Assembly: GCF_004402235.1 (NCBI RefSeq)
Contig: NZ_SOFS01000019.1
Coordinates: 470,308-534,307 of the forward strand
Direction of reading: 5' to 3'
Source of the DNA: Cryobacterium glucosi
GTDB lineage: Bacteria; Actinomycetota; Actinomycetes; Actinomycetales; Microbacteriaceae
DNA: 64,000 nucleotides
The notes beneath the pieces were generated by a model. It searched no databases. It saw only the letters and a list, made by a program, of their open reading frames with translations, and was not told where the DNA came from. This document shows positions 9,779 through 18,778 of this stretch, one piece after another. Both the position numbers and the translations under genes were made by a program. The first letter of the stretch is position 1. Every line of letters begins with the position of its first letter.

Positions 9779-11764
9779 CTAGTACCGCTCGTCGGTGAGC
9801 GGGCGGGGCGGAATCACAGGGGCGCTCGGTGCCACGGCCGGGACAGCACCCGAGACGGCGCCCGGGCTCGCGACCTGCTCGGAGTAGAGCCGCGCGTAGA
9901 CGCCGTTCGCGTCGAGCAGGCCGCCGTGGGTCCCGCTCTCGACGATCCGGCCGCCGTCGACGACGAAGATCACGTCGGCCGCGACGATCGTCGAGAGTCG
10001 GTGGGCGATCGCGATCGTGGTGCGGCCGCGGGACGCGGTGTCGAGTGCCGCCTGCACGACGCGCTCGGAGATGGCGTCGAGGGCGCTCGTCGCCTCGTCG
10101 AGGATGAGCACTTCCGGGTTCTTCAGGAGCACCCTGGCGATGGCGATACGCTGCTTTTCGCCGCCGGAGAGCCGGTACCCGCGCTCGCCGACGACCGTGT
10201 CGTAGCCGGCGGGGAAGGACGCGATCGTGTCGTGGATGCTCGCGGACCGGGCGGCGGCCTCGAGTTCGTCCGCCGTGGCATCCGGTTTCGCATAGCGGAG
10301 GTTCTCGGCGATCGTCGCGTGGAAGAGGTAGGTCTCCTGGCTCACAATGCCGATGTGGGAGACGAGGGACTGCTGGGCGAGATCGCGCACGTCGATGCCG
10401 CCGAACAGGACTCGCCCTTCCGTCGCCTCGTAGAAGCGGGGGATCAGGTAGGAGACGGTCGTCTTCCCGGCGCCGGACGGCCCGACGAACGCGGCGAACT
10501 GGCCGGGCTCGATCGTGAACGAGACCTGGTCGAGGGTGGGCCGGGACTCACCGGCGGCATCCGGATAGGCGAACGTGACGGCATCGAATTCGACGCGACC
10601 GGTGGCGGGGCCGGTCTCGGGCACCGCGAGAGCCTCCGGGGAATCCTGGATCGCCGGGACGAGGTCGAGGTACTGGAAGATCCGCGCGAAGAGGGCGCTC
10701 GAGGTCTGCAGGTCGAGTGCGACCCGCATCAGGCCGAGCAGGGGGAACAGCAGCCGGGACTGCACGGTCGTGAACGCGACGATCGTGCCTGCGGTGATGT
10801 CGGCGGAACCGTTGCTCATCAGCAGGCCGGCGACCAGGTAGACGATCGCGGGGATGCTCGAGAGGAAAATACTGACCATGGCGAAGAACCACTGGCCGCT
10901 CATCTGCTGGCTGACCTGCAGTCGTACCTGGTTGTCGTTCTCGTCCGAGTAGCGGCCGATCTCGGCCTGCTGCCTGGTGAAGCTCTTGGAGAGCAGAATC
11001 CCGGAGACGCTCAGAGTCTCCTGCGTGATCGCGGTCATGTCGGAGAGCGATTCCTGGGTCTTCGCCGCGATCCGGGCGCGGACCTGGCCGACGCGGCGCT
11101 GGGCGATCACGAGGATCGGCATCAGGATCAGGGCGACGATCGTGAGCTGCCAGTCGAGCAGGAGCATCGCGACGAACGCGGCGATCACGGTGACGGCGTT
11201 GCCGAGCAGGCTCGAGATGGTGTTCGTGAGCACGCTCGCGACGCCGCCGACGTCGTTCTGCAGCCGCGACTGGATGATCCCGGTCTTGGTGCGGGTGAAG
11301 AAGCTCAGCTCCATGGCCTGCAGGTGAGTGAACAGTCGCACGCGCAGGGCGCCCATCACGGTGTTGCCGACACTCGCGGTGAGCCAGGTCTGCCACACCC
11401 CGAGCAGCTGGGAACCGAGGTAGATCGCGATCATGAGCCCGACGAGGGTCGCGAGGCGGGGCAGGTTGGGCTCTCCCCCCGGCGGGAACAGGCCCTCGTC
11501 GAATGCGCGCTGCACGAGCAGAGGCGGGACCACCGAGAGCGCGGCGCTGATGATCACGAGCACGACGGTGACAGTGAGCGCGGTGCGGTGCGGCGCGAAC
11601 AGCGCGGCAATCCTGCCGAGGAGGTTCGGTATCCGCGGTGCTTCGGCGTTCTCGGCGCGCTGGGCGACGGGGTCACCGCCGCTGATCCGCCCGCGCGGGC
11701 GTCCGTACTGTCCAGGCCGGCCGGAGGGGGCCGACCCGCCACCGTGGCCGTGCATTGCACTCAT
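9779..11764 (-). CDS. ABC transporter, fused membrane and ATPase domains (multidrug/lipid exporter type)
   Basis: This 661-residue half-transporter has a six-helix exporter membrane domain (about 55-350: ALTVTVVLVIISAALSVVP, LLGNAVTVIAAFVAMLLLDW and so on) and one nucleotide-binding domain (about 395-630). The latter has Walker A GPSGAGKTT, Q-loop, signature LSGGEKQRIAIARVLL, Walker B VLILDEATSALD and switch His in IAHRLSTI. The N-terminus is Gly/Pro-rich and the C-terminal tail is Ala/Pro-rich. It would work as a homodimer or with an unseen partner. No neighbouring partner gene is present, and the substrate is unknown. Confidence 0.92.
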   Translation of the reverse strand: MSAMHGHGGGSAPSGRPGQYGRPRGRISGGDPVAQRAENAEAPRIPNLLGRIAALFAPHRTALTVTVVLVIISAALSVVPPLLVQRAFDEGLFPPGGEPNLPRLATLVGLMIAIYLGSQLLGVWQTWLTASVGNTVMGALRVRLFTHLQAMELSFFTRTKTGIIQSRLQNDVGGVASVLTNTISSLLGNAVTVIAAFVAMLLLDWQLTIVALILMPILVIAQRRVGQVRARIAAKTQESLSDMTAITQETLSVSGILLSKSFTRQQAEIGRYSDENDNQVRLQVSQQMSGQWFFAMVSIFLSSIPAIVYLVAGLLMSNGSADITAGTIVAFTTVQSRLLFPLLGLMRVALDLQTSSALFARIFQYLDLVPAIQDSPEALAVPETGPATGRVEFDAVTFAYPDAAGESRPTLDQVSFTIEPGQFAAFVGPSGAGKTTVSYLIPRFYEATEGRVLFGGIDVRDLAQQSLVSHIGIVSQETYLFHATIAENLRYAKPDATADELEAAARSASIHDTIASFPAGYDTVVGERGYRLSGGEKQRIAIARVLLKNPEVLILDEATSALDAISERVVQAALDTASRGRTTIAIAHRLSTIVAADVIFVVDGGRIVESGTHGGLLDANGVYARLYSEQVASPGAVSGAVPAVAPSAPVIPPRPLTDERY

Positions 11765-11790
11765 GAAGCCAGCCTAAACGTCGCCGCAGC

Positions 11791-11900
11791 GGCATCCGCT
11801 CGCCTGCAGGGCACGCAACTGTGCCCGCTCCGGACACCTGTTCCCGTTGCGCGGGGCACAGGTGTCCGTTACGGGCACAGGTGTTGTTCGAGCGGATGCC
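11791..11900. repeat. Nested inverted repeats downstream of the aglEFG-like operon
   Basis: Outer arms GGCATCCGCTCG (11791-11802) and CGAGCGGATGCC (11889-11900) are a perfect 12-bp inverted pair. Inner arms of 11 bp (11831-11841 CGGACACCTGT and 11858-11868 ACAGGTGTCCG) form a second hairpin inside. The structure starts 9 bp after the stop of the aglG-like gene (minus strand) and just upstream of the ABC exporter, so it probably ends the sugar operon transcript. The outer arms belong to the GGATGC hairpin family described in the findings. Confidence 0.6.
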
Positions 11901-11909
11901 CGGGCCTGG

Positions 11910-12890
11910 TCAGCCCTTCGTCGAGCCGGCCAGCAGGCCGCGCACGAAGTAACGCTGCAGGCTGAAGAACACGATGAGCGGCACGATCAGGGACACGAAG
12001 GCCGCGGCCGTGAGGCGCTGCCAGTCCTGCCCTCGGGTACCGGTGAGTTCGGCCAGGCGCTGCGTGAGCGGGGCGACATCCGGCGTGCCGCCCGAGAAGA
12101 TCAGGGCGACGAGCAGGTCGTTCCAGACCCAGAGGAACTGGAAGATCGCGAAGGACGCGAGCGCGGGCACCGCGAGCGGCAGCACGATCCGGAAGAAGAC
12201 CTGGCCGTGGCTGGCGCCGTCGACACGGGCTGCCTCGATGACCTCGCTCGGGATCTCGGAGATGAAGTTGTGCAGCAGGAAGATCGCCAGCGGCAGCGCG
12301 AAGATCGTGTGCGCGATCCAGACCGGCAGGTAGTTCTGCGCCGGGATCATCGGGATCAGCTGGTGCAGCGCCTCCTGCCCGGGCTTCAGGATCGCGGTGA
12401 ACATCTGGAGCAGCGGGATCAGCGCGAGCTGCAGGGGCACGATCTGCAGTGCGAACACGAGCACGAAGAGTGCGCCACTGCCCTTGAACTTGATCCAGGC
12501 AAAGGCGTACGCGGCCATCGAGGCGATCACGAGGGGGAAGATCGTGGCGGGGATCGCGATCGCGAGGGAGTTCACGAAGTACGCGCCGAGCTGCGGGGAG
12601 GACTGCGAGGTGGAGAGCAGCACCTCCTTGTAGTTGTCGAGCGTGAAGCCCGGGTTCTGCAGGATGGTCCACCACCCCGTCGTGGTGATCAGCCCGGCGG
12701 GCCGGAAGGAGGACACGAACAGGCCGAAGGTCGGCAGCGTCCACAGGATCGCGATGACGAGCGACACGACCGTCGCCGTGCGCGACGTGAGGCGCCGTTT
12801 CACCCTGGCCGACTTGGTGCCGACGGTGACGACCTCGAGGGCATTCTTCTTGGTGCCGACGATGGGCAGGTCGACTACGTTGTCGCTCAT
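11910..12890 (-). CDS. aglG: Alpha-glucoside-type ABC importer permease, MalG/AglG-like
   Basis: This 326-residue inner-membrane permease has six transmembrane segments. It carries the MalG-type signatures PTFGLFVSSFRPAGLITTTGWW near the N-terminus and the EAA loop (EAARVDGASHGQVFFRIVLPLAVPALA), which docks on the ATPase. The long exposed loop before TM2 with SSFRP and GWW is typical of AglG. Its start overlaps the stop of the upstream permease by 4 bp. No ATPase gene lies in the operon, so a shared MsmK/MsmX-type ATPase is probably used. Substrate (trehalose, maltose or another alpha-glucoside) is inferred from family resemblance only. Confidence 0.88.
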   Translation of the reverse strand: MSDNVVDLPIVGTKKNALEVVTVGTKSARVKRRLTSRTATVVSLVIAILWTLPTFGLFVSSFRPAGLITTTGWWTILQNPGFTLDNYKEVLLSTSQSSPQLGAYFVNSLAIAIPATIFPLVIASMAAYAFAWIKFKGSGALFVLVFALQIVPLQLALIPLLQMFTAILKPGQEALHQLIPMIPAQNYLPVWIAHTIFALPLAIFLLHNFISEIPSEVIEAARVDGASHGQVFFRIVLPLAVPALASFAIFQFLWVWNDLLVALIFSGGTPDVAPLTQRLAELTGTRGQDWQRLTAAAFVSLIVPLIVFFSLQRYFVRGLLAGSTKG

Positions 12891-13858
12891 CGGATCTCCC
12901 TCTGCTTGCGCATGATTCGTACGTTGTAGATGACAATCGGCAGCACCATCAGGAACAGCACGATCGCGAGCGCAGCGCCACGGCCCTGCTCACCGGCTCG
13001 GAATGCCTGCGTGTACATCTCGTTGGCGATGACGCTCGTGTTGAAGTTACCGGCGGTCATCGTGCGCACGATGTCGAAGACTTTGAGGGTGGCGATCGAG
13101 ATAGTCGTGATCACGACGACGAGCGAGCCGCGGATGCCGGGGATCGTCACGTTGGTGAACCGCTGCCAGGCGTTGGTTCCGTCGAGTTCGGCGGCCTCGA
13201 TCTGCTCGGTCGGGACCCCCTTGATGGCTGCAGAGAGGATGACCATGGCGAATCCGGTCTGGATCCAGATCATCACGATGATCAGGAGGAAGGTGTTGAT
13301 CGGCGAGGTCTGGAGCCACTGCACCGGCTGGCCGCCGAGCCAGACCACGATCTGGTTCAGGAGGCCGATCTGGTCGCTTCCTCCCGACTTGTAGTCGTAG
13401 ATGAAGCGCCAGATGATTCCGGCACCGACGAAGGAGATCGCCATCGGCATGAAGACGAGGGCCTTGAAGTATTTCTCTCCCCGGGACTTGTCGATGAAGA
13501 CCGCGTAGCCGAGGCCGATGGCCGTTGAGATCGTCGGCACGACGACAACCCAGATCAGGGTGTTGCCCAGGGTGATCAAAGCAGCCGGCTGGGTGAACAT
13601 CCAGACGAAGTTCTCGGCGCCGACATAGGCACCCGAACTGTTGGTGAACGCCAGGAGGGAGGTGCGGAATGCCGGGTAGATCAAACCGGCAAGCAGCAGG
13701 AGGAGGGCGGGCGCGATGAAGAAAGTCAGCTGCCAATAGTCGCGCCCGCGTTTGGGCGCCCTGTCTATCAGGAAAAGCAGGAGACCGATGACAAGCGCGA
13801 ACGCTGCCAGTGCCCCCACTACCTGGATTATCTTTCCGAGTAAGTCTGCGGTCGTCAT
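12887..13858 (-). CDS. aglF: Alpha-glucoside-type ABC importer permease, MalF/AglF-like
   Basis: This 323-residue permease is the partner of the downstream AglG-like protein. Predicted helices include IIQVVGALAAFALVIGLLLF and LTFFIAPALLLLLAGLIYPA. The AglF-type segments DKSRGEKYFKALVFMPMAIS and VGAGIIWRFIYDYKS are clear, and the EAA loop is IEAAELDGTNAWQRFTNVTIPGI. The gene sits between the binding-protein gene (168-bp gap holding a strong hairpin) and aglG (4-bp overlap). Confidence 0.88.
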   Translation of the reverse strand: MTTADLLGKIIQVVGALAAFALVIGLLLFLIDRAPKRGRDYWQLTFFIAPALLLLLAGLIYPAFRTSLLAFTNSSGAYVGAENFVWMFTQPAALITLGNTLIWVVVVPTISTAIGLGYAVFIDKSRGEKYFKALVFMPMAISFVGAGIIWRFIYDYKSGGSDQIGLLNQIVVWLGGQPVQWLQTSPINTFLLIIVMIWIQTGFAMVILSAAIKGVPTEQIEAAELDGTNAWQRFTNVTIPGIRGSLVVVITTISIATLKVFDIVRTMTAGNFNTSVIANEMYTQAFRAGEQGRGAALAIVLFLMVLPIVIYNVRIMRKQREIR

Positions 13859-13995
13859 TGGCCGGTCCCTTCAATCGTGCGCGAAGCGGTCGTGCGAGGG
13901 GTCGCGTGGAGGTCTTGTGGGTGGTGCAGGTGGTGCGGTCGTGCGGGAGGCGGGTGGCGGGGCCCGCCGACTTCTCGGCAGGCCCCGCCCCGGTT

Positions 13996-14019
13996 GGGGC
14001 ATCCGCTAGCGGATGCCCC
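13996..14019. terminator. 24-bp perfect palindrome just after the binding-protein gene
   Basis: A perfect palindrome (arms GGGGCATCCGCT / AGCGGATGCCCC) lies 6 bp beyond the stop of the binding-protein gene and 137 bp before the aglF start. It would form a strong hairpin in the aglE-aglF mRNA and could set the excess of binding protein over permease. The arms contain the GGCATCCG word common to several hairpins in this window. Confidence 0.65.
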
Positions 14020-14025
14020 GGGGAA

Positions 14026-15390
14026 CTAGCTCTTCGGCCAGCTCGCCTCAATGGTGTCCGTGACCTTCTGGCTGCTGTCGCCGCTCAGCCAGGACACGAT
14101 GCCCTTCCAGAACGAGTCGGTGCCGACGGCACCGGGCATCAGGTCGGAACCGTCGAAACGGAACACCGTCTTCGGGTCCTGCAGGATGGTGATGCTCTGC
14201 TTGAGCAGGTCGCTCGAGGCGTTCGCGGGGTCGAGGCCGGTGTTGGCGCTGATCACGCCGCCCTCCTTGACCCGGTTGTTCGCCCAGGTGTCACTGGACA
14301 GGTAGGTGAGCGTCGCGGTGATCGCGTCGCTCGTCTTGAAGGCTCCGACGAGCTCGCCGCCACCGGTGACCGCCTGGTCGCCGCCGGCCTTGACCGGGGG
14401 AAGCAGGAACGCGTAGACATCGCCCGTGGGGGAAACCGTCACCGCGGAGCCGTCCGCCTTCTTCCAGAAGCCCTCGTAGAACGAGGCCTGGTGGTGCAGG
14501 GAGCACTTACCGTCGAGGATCGGGAGGCCCGCGTCGCCGAACTGCGTGGAGATGATCGACGAGACATCGCCGAGACCACCGTTGACGTCGTCCGGGTTCT
14601 TGAGGATCGCACCGACGGAGTCGAACGCCTTCACGATGGCGGGGTCGTTGAACGGGATCTTGTGCGTGACCCACTTGTCGTAGGTGTCCGCGCCGGCCTG
14701 GCGAAGCACGTAGTCCTCGACCCAGTCGGTTCCCGGCCAGCCGGTTGCGTCACCTGATCCGACACCGGCACACCACGGCTTGTGGTCGCCGTCGGCCGCG
14801 ATCTTCGCGGTGAGTGCGGTCAGTTCATCGAGGGTCTTCGGGATTTCGTAGCCCTTGGCCTTGAATTCCGCAGGCGAGTACCAGACGTAGCCCTTGACGC
14901 TCGCCATCAGCGGGGCGGCGTAGAAGGTGCCGTCAGCTGCGGTGCCGTAGCCCTTCCAGTCCTTCGACCACCACTTGTCGACGTTCGCCTCGACGGCGGC
15001 CGGCGCCTTCTTGAGGAAGCCGGCAGCAGCGAGCTTGTTGAAGAGGCCCGGCTGCGGGATGATGCCGATGTCGGGAGCGTTGCCACCCTCGGCGAGCACC
15101 GCGATCTGGGCTTCGAATTCCTTCGTGCCCTGGTAGGTGACCTTGATGCCCGTGCAGGACTGGAAGTCGGCCCAGGAATTGACGAGGCGATCGGCCTCGA
15201 CGTCCTGGATGGTGCCACCGATCTTGACCTCGGGGCTGTCCTTGAACGTCCCGTAGGACGCGTAGTCGGCACAGTTGGACGACGACGAACTGGATGCGGC
15301 GATGTCGCCTGTGCATCCGGTCAGGGCGAGTCCGACCACGGCCGCGGTGGCCAGCGGCAGGTAGAGCCGGCGGTGCTGCTTCACGCTCAT
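14026..15390 (-). CDS. aglE: Alpha-glucoside-type ABC substrate-binding lipoprotein
   Basis: This 454-residue family 1 extracellular solute-binding protein has a lipoprotein signal (LPLATAAVVGLALTGCTG, lipid Cys about residue 26) followed by a serine-rich linker. AglE-like segments include VKIGGTIQDVEADRLV, ADFQSCTGIKVTYQGTKEFEAQI, GNAPDIGIIPQPG, YVWYSPAEFKAKGYEIPKT and CSLHHQASFYEGFW. The ATG of MSVKQHRR was chosen because GAGGAGAAACGC precedes it; an earlier in-frame start would spoil the signal peptide. It is first in the operon, divergent from a LacI gene with two identical palindromes between them. The operon has no glycosidase. Confidence 0.92.
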   Translation of the reverse strand: MSVKQHRRLYLPLATAAVVGLALTGCTGDIAASSSSSSNCADYASYGTFKDSPEVKIGGTIQDVEADRLVNSWADFQSCTGIKVTYQGTKEFEAQIAVLAEGGNAPDIGIIPQPGLFNKLAAAGFLKKAPAAVEANVDKWWSKDWKGYGTAADGTFYAAPLMASVKGYVWYSPAEFKAKGYEIPKTLDELTALTAKIAADGDHKPWCAGVGSGDATGWPGTDWVEDYVLRQAGADTYDKWVTHKIPFNDPAIVKAFDSVGAILKNPDDVNGGLGDVSSIISTQFGDAGLPILDGKCSLHHQASFYEGFWKKADGSAVTVSPTGDVYAFLLPPVKAGGDQAVTGGGELVGAFKTSDAITATLTYLSSDTWANNRVKEGGVISANTGLDPANASSDLLKQSITILQDPKTVFRFDGSDLMPGAVGTDSFWKGIVSWLSGDSSQKVTDTIEASWPKS

Positions 15391-15755
15391 GCGTTTCTCC
15401 TCATTGAGTGATGCGGGTACGCGAGCTATGCGGTTCACGTACCGAAATGTGATGCGGGACTGTGTTGCGGGAATGTACTGCGGGAATCAAGAACTGCAAT
15501 ACGGGATCGTGCCGGGTATCCGATTCCCCTGCCTTCGTAAGTAAGGAACCGGTTCCACATCACAAACTACGGGAGGTCAGCGGGATTGGCAAGACAATCT
15601 TTGTCACGAAATCGCAAAGATTCCGGCGATGATCGCGCGACCACGCACACGCGGGCATTAAAAGTGTCACAGTTCAGCCTTTTCTGCTGGAACCGGTTCC
15701 AGTAACAGCGAAAGGAGCGCTACTCTTTCGTTACCGATCCAAAGGAGGACGAGTC
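15391..15755. promoter_or_regulatory. Divergent control region between aglE and lacI
   Basis: This 365-bp gene-free stretch contains two copies of the palindrome GGAACCGGTTCC at 15545-15556 and 15690-15701; the second extends to a perfect 16-mer, 15688-15703. Centres are 145 bp apart, close to a whole number of helical turns, which fits looping by a tetrameric LacI protein. The distal copy is about 155 bp upstream of aglE and the proximal copy 55-66 bp upstream of lacI, suggesting control of both directions. The stretch between them is relatively AT-rich. Confidence 0.7.
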
Positions 15756-16793
15756 GTGAGCGCAATCGCCGACGTGGCACGCCTCGCAGGCGTTGCAAAA
15801 GCGACGGCATCCCGCGCACTCAGCGGTCGCGGTTACGTTTCGGAGGCGACGCGGCTCCGGGTCGTCGCGGCCGCGAGGGAGATCGGCTACGTCGCCTCGC
15901 CGAACGCCGCGAGCCTCGTGACCGGGCGCACGAAGAACGTCGGCGTGATCATCCCGTTCATCAGCCGGTGGTTCTTCTCCGAGGTGCTCGAGAGCCTGGA
16001 ACAGGCCCTGCTCGCAGAGGGCTACGACATGACGCTCTACAACCTCCCGGCAGCGTCCGCCGAACGCGACAGCGTCTTCGAGTACTTCCTCGCTCGCAAG
16101 CGGTTCGACGGGGTCATCTCTGTCGGCGTCGCCTTGAGCGAGGCGGAGGTCGATCGACTTCACCGCCTCGGGAGGCCGTTGATCGGCATCGGCGGGCCGA
16201 TCAGGGACGTGCACACGATCGCGATCGACGATGTCGCGACAGCGCGGCTCGCGACCGAACACCTGCTCGGCCTCGGCCACGTCGACGTCGTGCACGTCGG
16301 CGGAGATCCGATCGACGAGATGGACTTCCGGGTGCACAGCCAGCGCCTGAGTGGCTTCTACTCCGCCATGCGCGACGCAGGCCGCTCGACGGACCGATGC
16401 TTCTACCCCTGCGAATTCAGCATGCCCGGCGGCTACGAGGTGGGGTTGTCCGTGCTCGGCGACCCGCGTACCCGTCCGACCGCGATCTTCGCCGCGAGCG
16501 ACGAAATCGCCATCGGCGTCATCGTCGCGGCGCGGGAACTCGGCATCCAGGTGCCGGCCGAGCTGTCCGTGATCGGCATCGACGGGCATCCGTACGCGGA
16601 CATGTTCCGCCTCACGACCCTGGAGCAGCATCCACGCAGGCAGGGACGCCTCGCCGTGAGCGCGCTCCTGACCGAACTCGCGCGCCCGACGGACGCGGAC
16701 GCGAGGCTCGAGGAAGACGGATACCTCACGGTGCTGCCGACGAACCTCGTGATCCGGTCGAGCACGAGCGGCCCGCACCGGCCACGCAGTTAG
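15756..16793 (+). CDS. LacI-family regulator of the alpha-glucoside importer
   Basis: This 345-residue regulator opens with the helix-turn-helix IADVARLAGVAKATASRALS (about 4-23) and a sugar-binding-type effector domain (VGVIIPFISRWFFSEVLESL, FDGVISVGVALSE, IAIDDVATARLATEHLL, IFAASDEIAIGVIVAAREL, DGHPYADMFRLTTLEQHP). GTG is the start, with AAAGGAGG 8 nt upstream. It diverges from aglE, and the intervening palindromes are the type this family binds. Its 3' end overlaps the convergent MFS gene by 4 bp. Confidence 0.92.
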   Translation: MSAIADVARLAGVAKATASRALSGRGYVSEATRLRVVAAAREIGYVASPNAASLVTGRTKNVGVIIPFISRWFFSEVLESLEQALLAEGYDMTLYNLPAASAERDSVFEYFLARKRFDGVISVGVALSEAEVDRLHRLGRPLIGIGGPIRDVHTIAIDDVATARLATEHLLGLGHVDVVHVGGDPIDEMDFRVHSQRLSGFYSAMRDAGRSTDRCFYPCEFSMPGGYEVGLSVLGDPRTRPTAIFAASDEIAIGVIVAARELGIQVPAELSVIGIDGHPYADMFRLTTLEQHPRRQGRLAVSALLTELARPTDADARLEEDGYLTVLPTNLVIRSSTSGPHRPRS

Positions 16794-18082
16794 CTGTCTC
16801 CGGCGCCGATCGCCTCTGCCTCTTCGAGCTCGTCCTCCATCGCACCGTCAGCACGGGCGAGGTGGCGGTGGCCGAGCACGAGAATCGCGACGGCCACGAG
16901 GACGGATGCCGCCCCGGCGTAGAACGGGACCGCCGGCCCGAAGAACTCCGCGAGCAGGGTTGCGGCAGGCGGCGCGATCGCCCCGCCGAGGAACCGCACG
17001 CCCGAATAGGCCGAGGACGCTACCGGGCGCGGCAGGTCGGTCGCCTCCATCACGGATTCGGTGAGCACGGTGTTGAGCACGCCGAGCAGCAGCCCGCCGA
17101 CGATGACGCACGTGACGACACCGGTGGCCGAGCCGATCAGCACGCCCGCTGCCGCGAGGTCGAGGGCGAGCAGGGGCAGCACGAGCCAGAGCACCCGGCT
17201 GCGGCGCATCCGCCTGGTCAGGAGCGGGGCGACCCAGACCGAGGTGACGGCGAGCGAGATGCCCCAGCCGAAGAAGACCAGGCCGAGGGTGATCGCACTG
17301 CCCAGGCCGAGCGGCACGAGCGCGAACGGCGTGTACGCGAGCAGCACGAAGAAGCCGATGTTGTAGAACAGGGCCGCGCTCGCGAGGATGCCGAGCCCCG
17401 GCCGGGCGAGCGCCCGGAAGGGTGCTGACAGCCGGATCGGCGCGGGCTTCTGCGGCTCCTTCTTCAGCATCACGATGATCGCCACGAAGCCGATCGCCAT
17501 CAGCGCCGTACTGCCGAAGAAGGGCCCTCGCCAGCTGATGCTGCCGAGCAGCCCGCCGATGAGCGGGCCGATCGCGATGCCGAGCCCGAGGGCCGCCTCG
17601 TAGAGGATGATCGCCGAGGACGTGCCTCCGGATGCCGCGCCGACGATGGTCGCGAGCGCGGTCGAGATGAAGAGGGCGTTGCCGAGGCCCCAGCCGGCGC
17701 GGAAGCCGATGATGGTCTCGACGTTCTGCGACAGGCCGGCGGCGAGCGCGAACACGATGATGAGCGCGAGGCCGATCAGCAGGGTGCGCTTGGCGCCGAT
17801 CCTGCTGGACAGCCAGCTCGTGAAGAACATCGCGATCCCGGTGATCACGAGGTAGCTCGTGAAGAGCATCTCGGTCTGGGTCGGGCTCGCGGCGAGGTCG
17901 CGGGCGATCGCAGGCAGGATCGGGTCGACGAGGCCGATGCCCATGAACGCGATCACGCACGCGAAGGCGACGGCCCAGACCGCGGTCGGCTGGTGCAGGA
18001 TGCTGCCGGCGCCTTCCCGTCGTCCCTGCACGTCGGTTGCGGCAGGGGTTCCGTGTTCCGCCAGCGCGGTCACGCGGCTCAT
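16790..18082 (-). CDS. MFS drug-efflux-type transporter
   Basis: This 430-residue major facilitator has 12 predicted helices. The N-terminal half has MGIGLVDPILPAIARDL (helix 1), TSYLVITGIAMFFTSWLSSRIGAKRTLL (motif A region) and FRAGWGLGNALFISTALATI. A conserved antiporter-type glycine/proline segment GLGIAIGPLIGGLLGSISWRGPFF follows. The C-terminal tail is acidic. It overlaps by 4 bp the upstream MarR gene, so the two form an efflux-pump/repressor operon. The substrate is not evident. Confidence 0.88.
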   Translation of the reverse strand: MSRVTALAEHGTPAATDVQGRREGAGSILHQPTAVWAVAFACVIAFMGIGLVDPILPAIARDLAASPTQTEMLFTSYLVITGIAMFFTSWLSSRIGAKRTLLIGLALIIVFALAAGLSQNVETIIGFRAGWGLGNALFISTALATIVGAASGGTSSAIILYEAALGLGIAIGPLIGGLLGSISWRGPFFGSTALMAIGFVAIIVMLKKEPQKPAPIRLSAPFRALARPGLGILASAALFYNIGFFVLLAYTPFALVPLGLGSAITLGLVFFGWGISLAVTSVWVAPLLTRRMRRSRVLWLVLPLLALDLAAAGVLIGSATGVVTCVIVGGLLLGVLNTVLTESVMEATDLPRPVASSAYSGVRFLGGAIAPPAATLLAEFFGPAVPFYAGAASVLVAVAILVLGHRHLARADGAMEDELEEAEAIGAGDS

Positions 18083-18594
18083 GCGCGGGCTCCGGCCGGA
18101 CGGCCAGGCTCAGACGCAGGCACACGTGCCGTAGTGACGGCCGCGGTGGGCACCCGCTCCACGGGCACCTCGCTGCCGTCGAGGCGTTCGCGCAGGATGT
18201 CGACGGCGTTGCGGATCGTGGCGAGCTCGGCATCCGCCAGCCCGTCGAACATCGGCAGGAGGGCTTCGGCGAGTTCGCTGCGCCAGGCGGAGAGCGCTGC
18301 GTTGCCGGCAGCAGTGATCACGGTGCTCGTGACGCGGGCGTCGAGCGGGTCGGCGAGACGGGCGGCCCAGCCGCGTTCGACGAGGTGTGCGACGAGCTTG
18401 GTCGCGGTCGGCTGCGAGATGCGGCTGCGGGCGGCGATCTCGCCGAGGCGGATCGGGCCGAGCTGGCGGAGCACGCTCAGGGTGCGCCAGACGGCCGGCG
18501 ACTCCCGGCTGTCCGCGGCGTGGGCGGCGACCCGGGTGAGCCGGTGGTTCACGGTGATCAGGTCACCGAGGAGTGCGGGAAGGTCAGAAGGCAT
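18079..18594 (-). CDS. MarR-family transcriptional regulator
   Basis: This 171-residue winged-helix regulator reads LGEIAARSRISQPTATKLVAHLVERGWAARLADPLDARVTSTVITAAG, the classic recognition helix and wing of MarR with the D-x-R wing. The start chosen (MPSDLPALLGDL) has GGGGG just upstream. A further in-frame ATG at 18630 would place the start inside the palindromes at 18608-18643 and is less likely. The coding end overlaps the MFS pump by 4 bp; it probably represses this operon. Confidence 0.88.
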   Translation of the reverse strand: MPSDLPALLGDLITVNHRLTRVAAHAADSRESPAVWRTLSVLRQLGPIRLGEIAARSRISQPTATKLVAHLVERGWAARLADPLDARVTSTVITAAGNAALSAWRSELAEALLPMFDGLADAELATIRNAVDILRERLDGSEVPVERVPTAAVTTARVPASEPGRPAGARA

Positions 18595-18607
18595 TCCCCC
18601 ACTGTAC

Positions 18608-18643
18608 ATAGCTTGGCTATCTATGTCCATAGCCCGGCTATGG
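18608..18643. promoter_or_regulatory. Tandem palindromic operators of the MarR/MFS operon
   Basis: Two related inverted repeats lie directly upstream of the MarR start: ATAGC-TTG-GCTAT (18608-18620) and CCATAGC-CCG-GCTATGG (18627-18643). They share the ATAGC/GCTAT arms and 3-bp spacer, with centres 21 bp apart (two helical turns), as expected for side-by-side dimers of the MarR protein. Confidence 0.7.
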
Positions 18644-18682
18644 ACATCGGCCCGCGCCCGGGTTCGGTCGGATTAAACAGCA

Positions 18683-18715
18683 GAGGGCGCCGCATCCAGT
18701 GGATGCGACGCCCTC
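18683..18715 (-). terminator. Terminator of rplJ-rplL
   Basis: A 15-bp stem with one mismatch (GAGGGCGCCGCATCC / GGATGCGACGCCCTC) and 3-nt loop lies 63 bp beyond the rplL stop. On the minus strand a weak T-rich stretch (TGCTGTTTAAT) follows. It contains the GCATCC/GGATGC word. Confidence 0.7.
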
Positions 18716-18778
18716 GGCGTGTTGCGAATCGAACGGCTGACGCCTGTCGACCTCGAGTGAACCCCCTGGGGGGCCCGA

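Noticed and set aside
10026..11965. Long open frame opposite the ABC exporter gene
   Set aside because: It is Asp/Glu/Arg/Gly-rich, mirrors the codon bias of the true gene and lacks any domain or ribosome-binding site.
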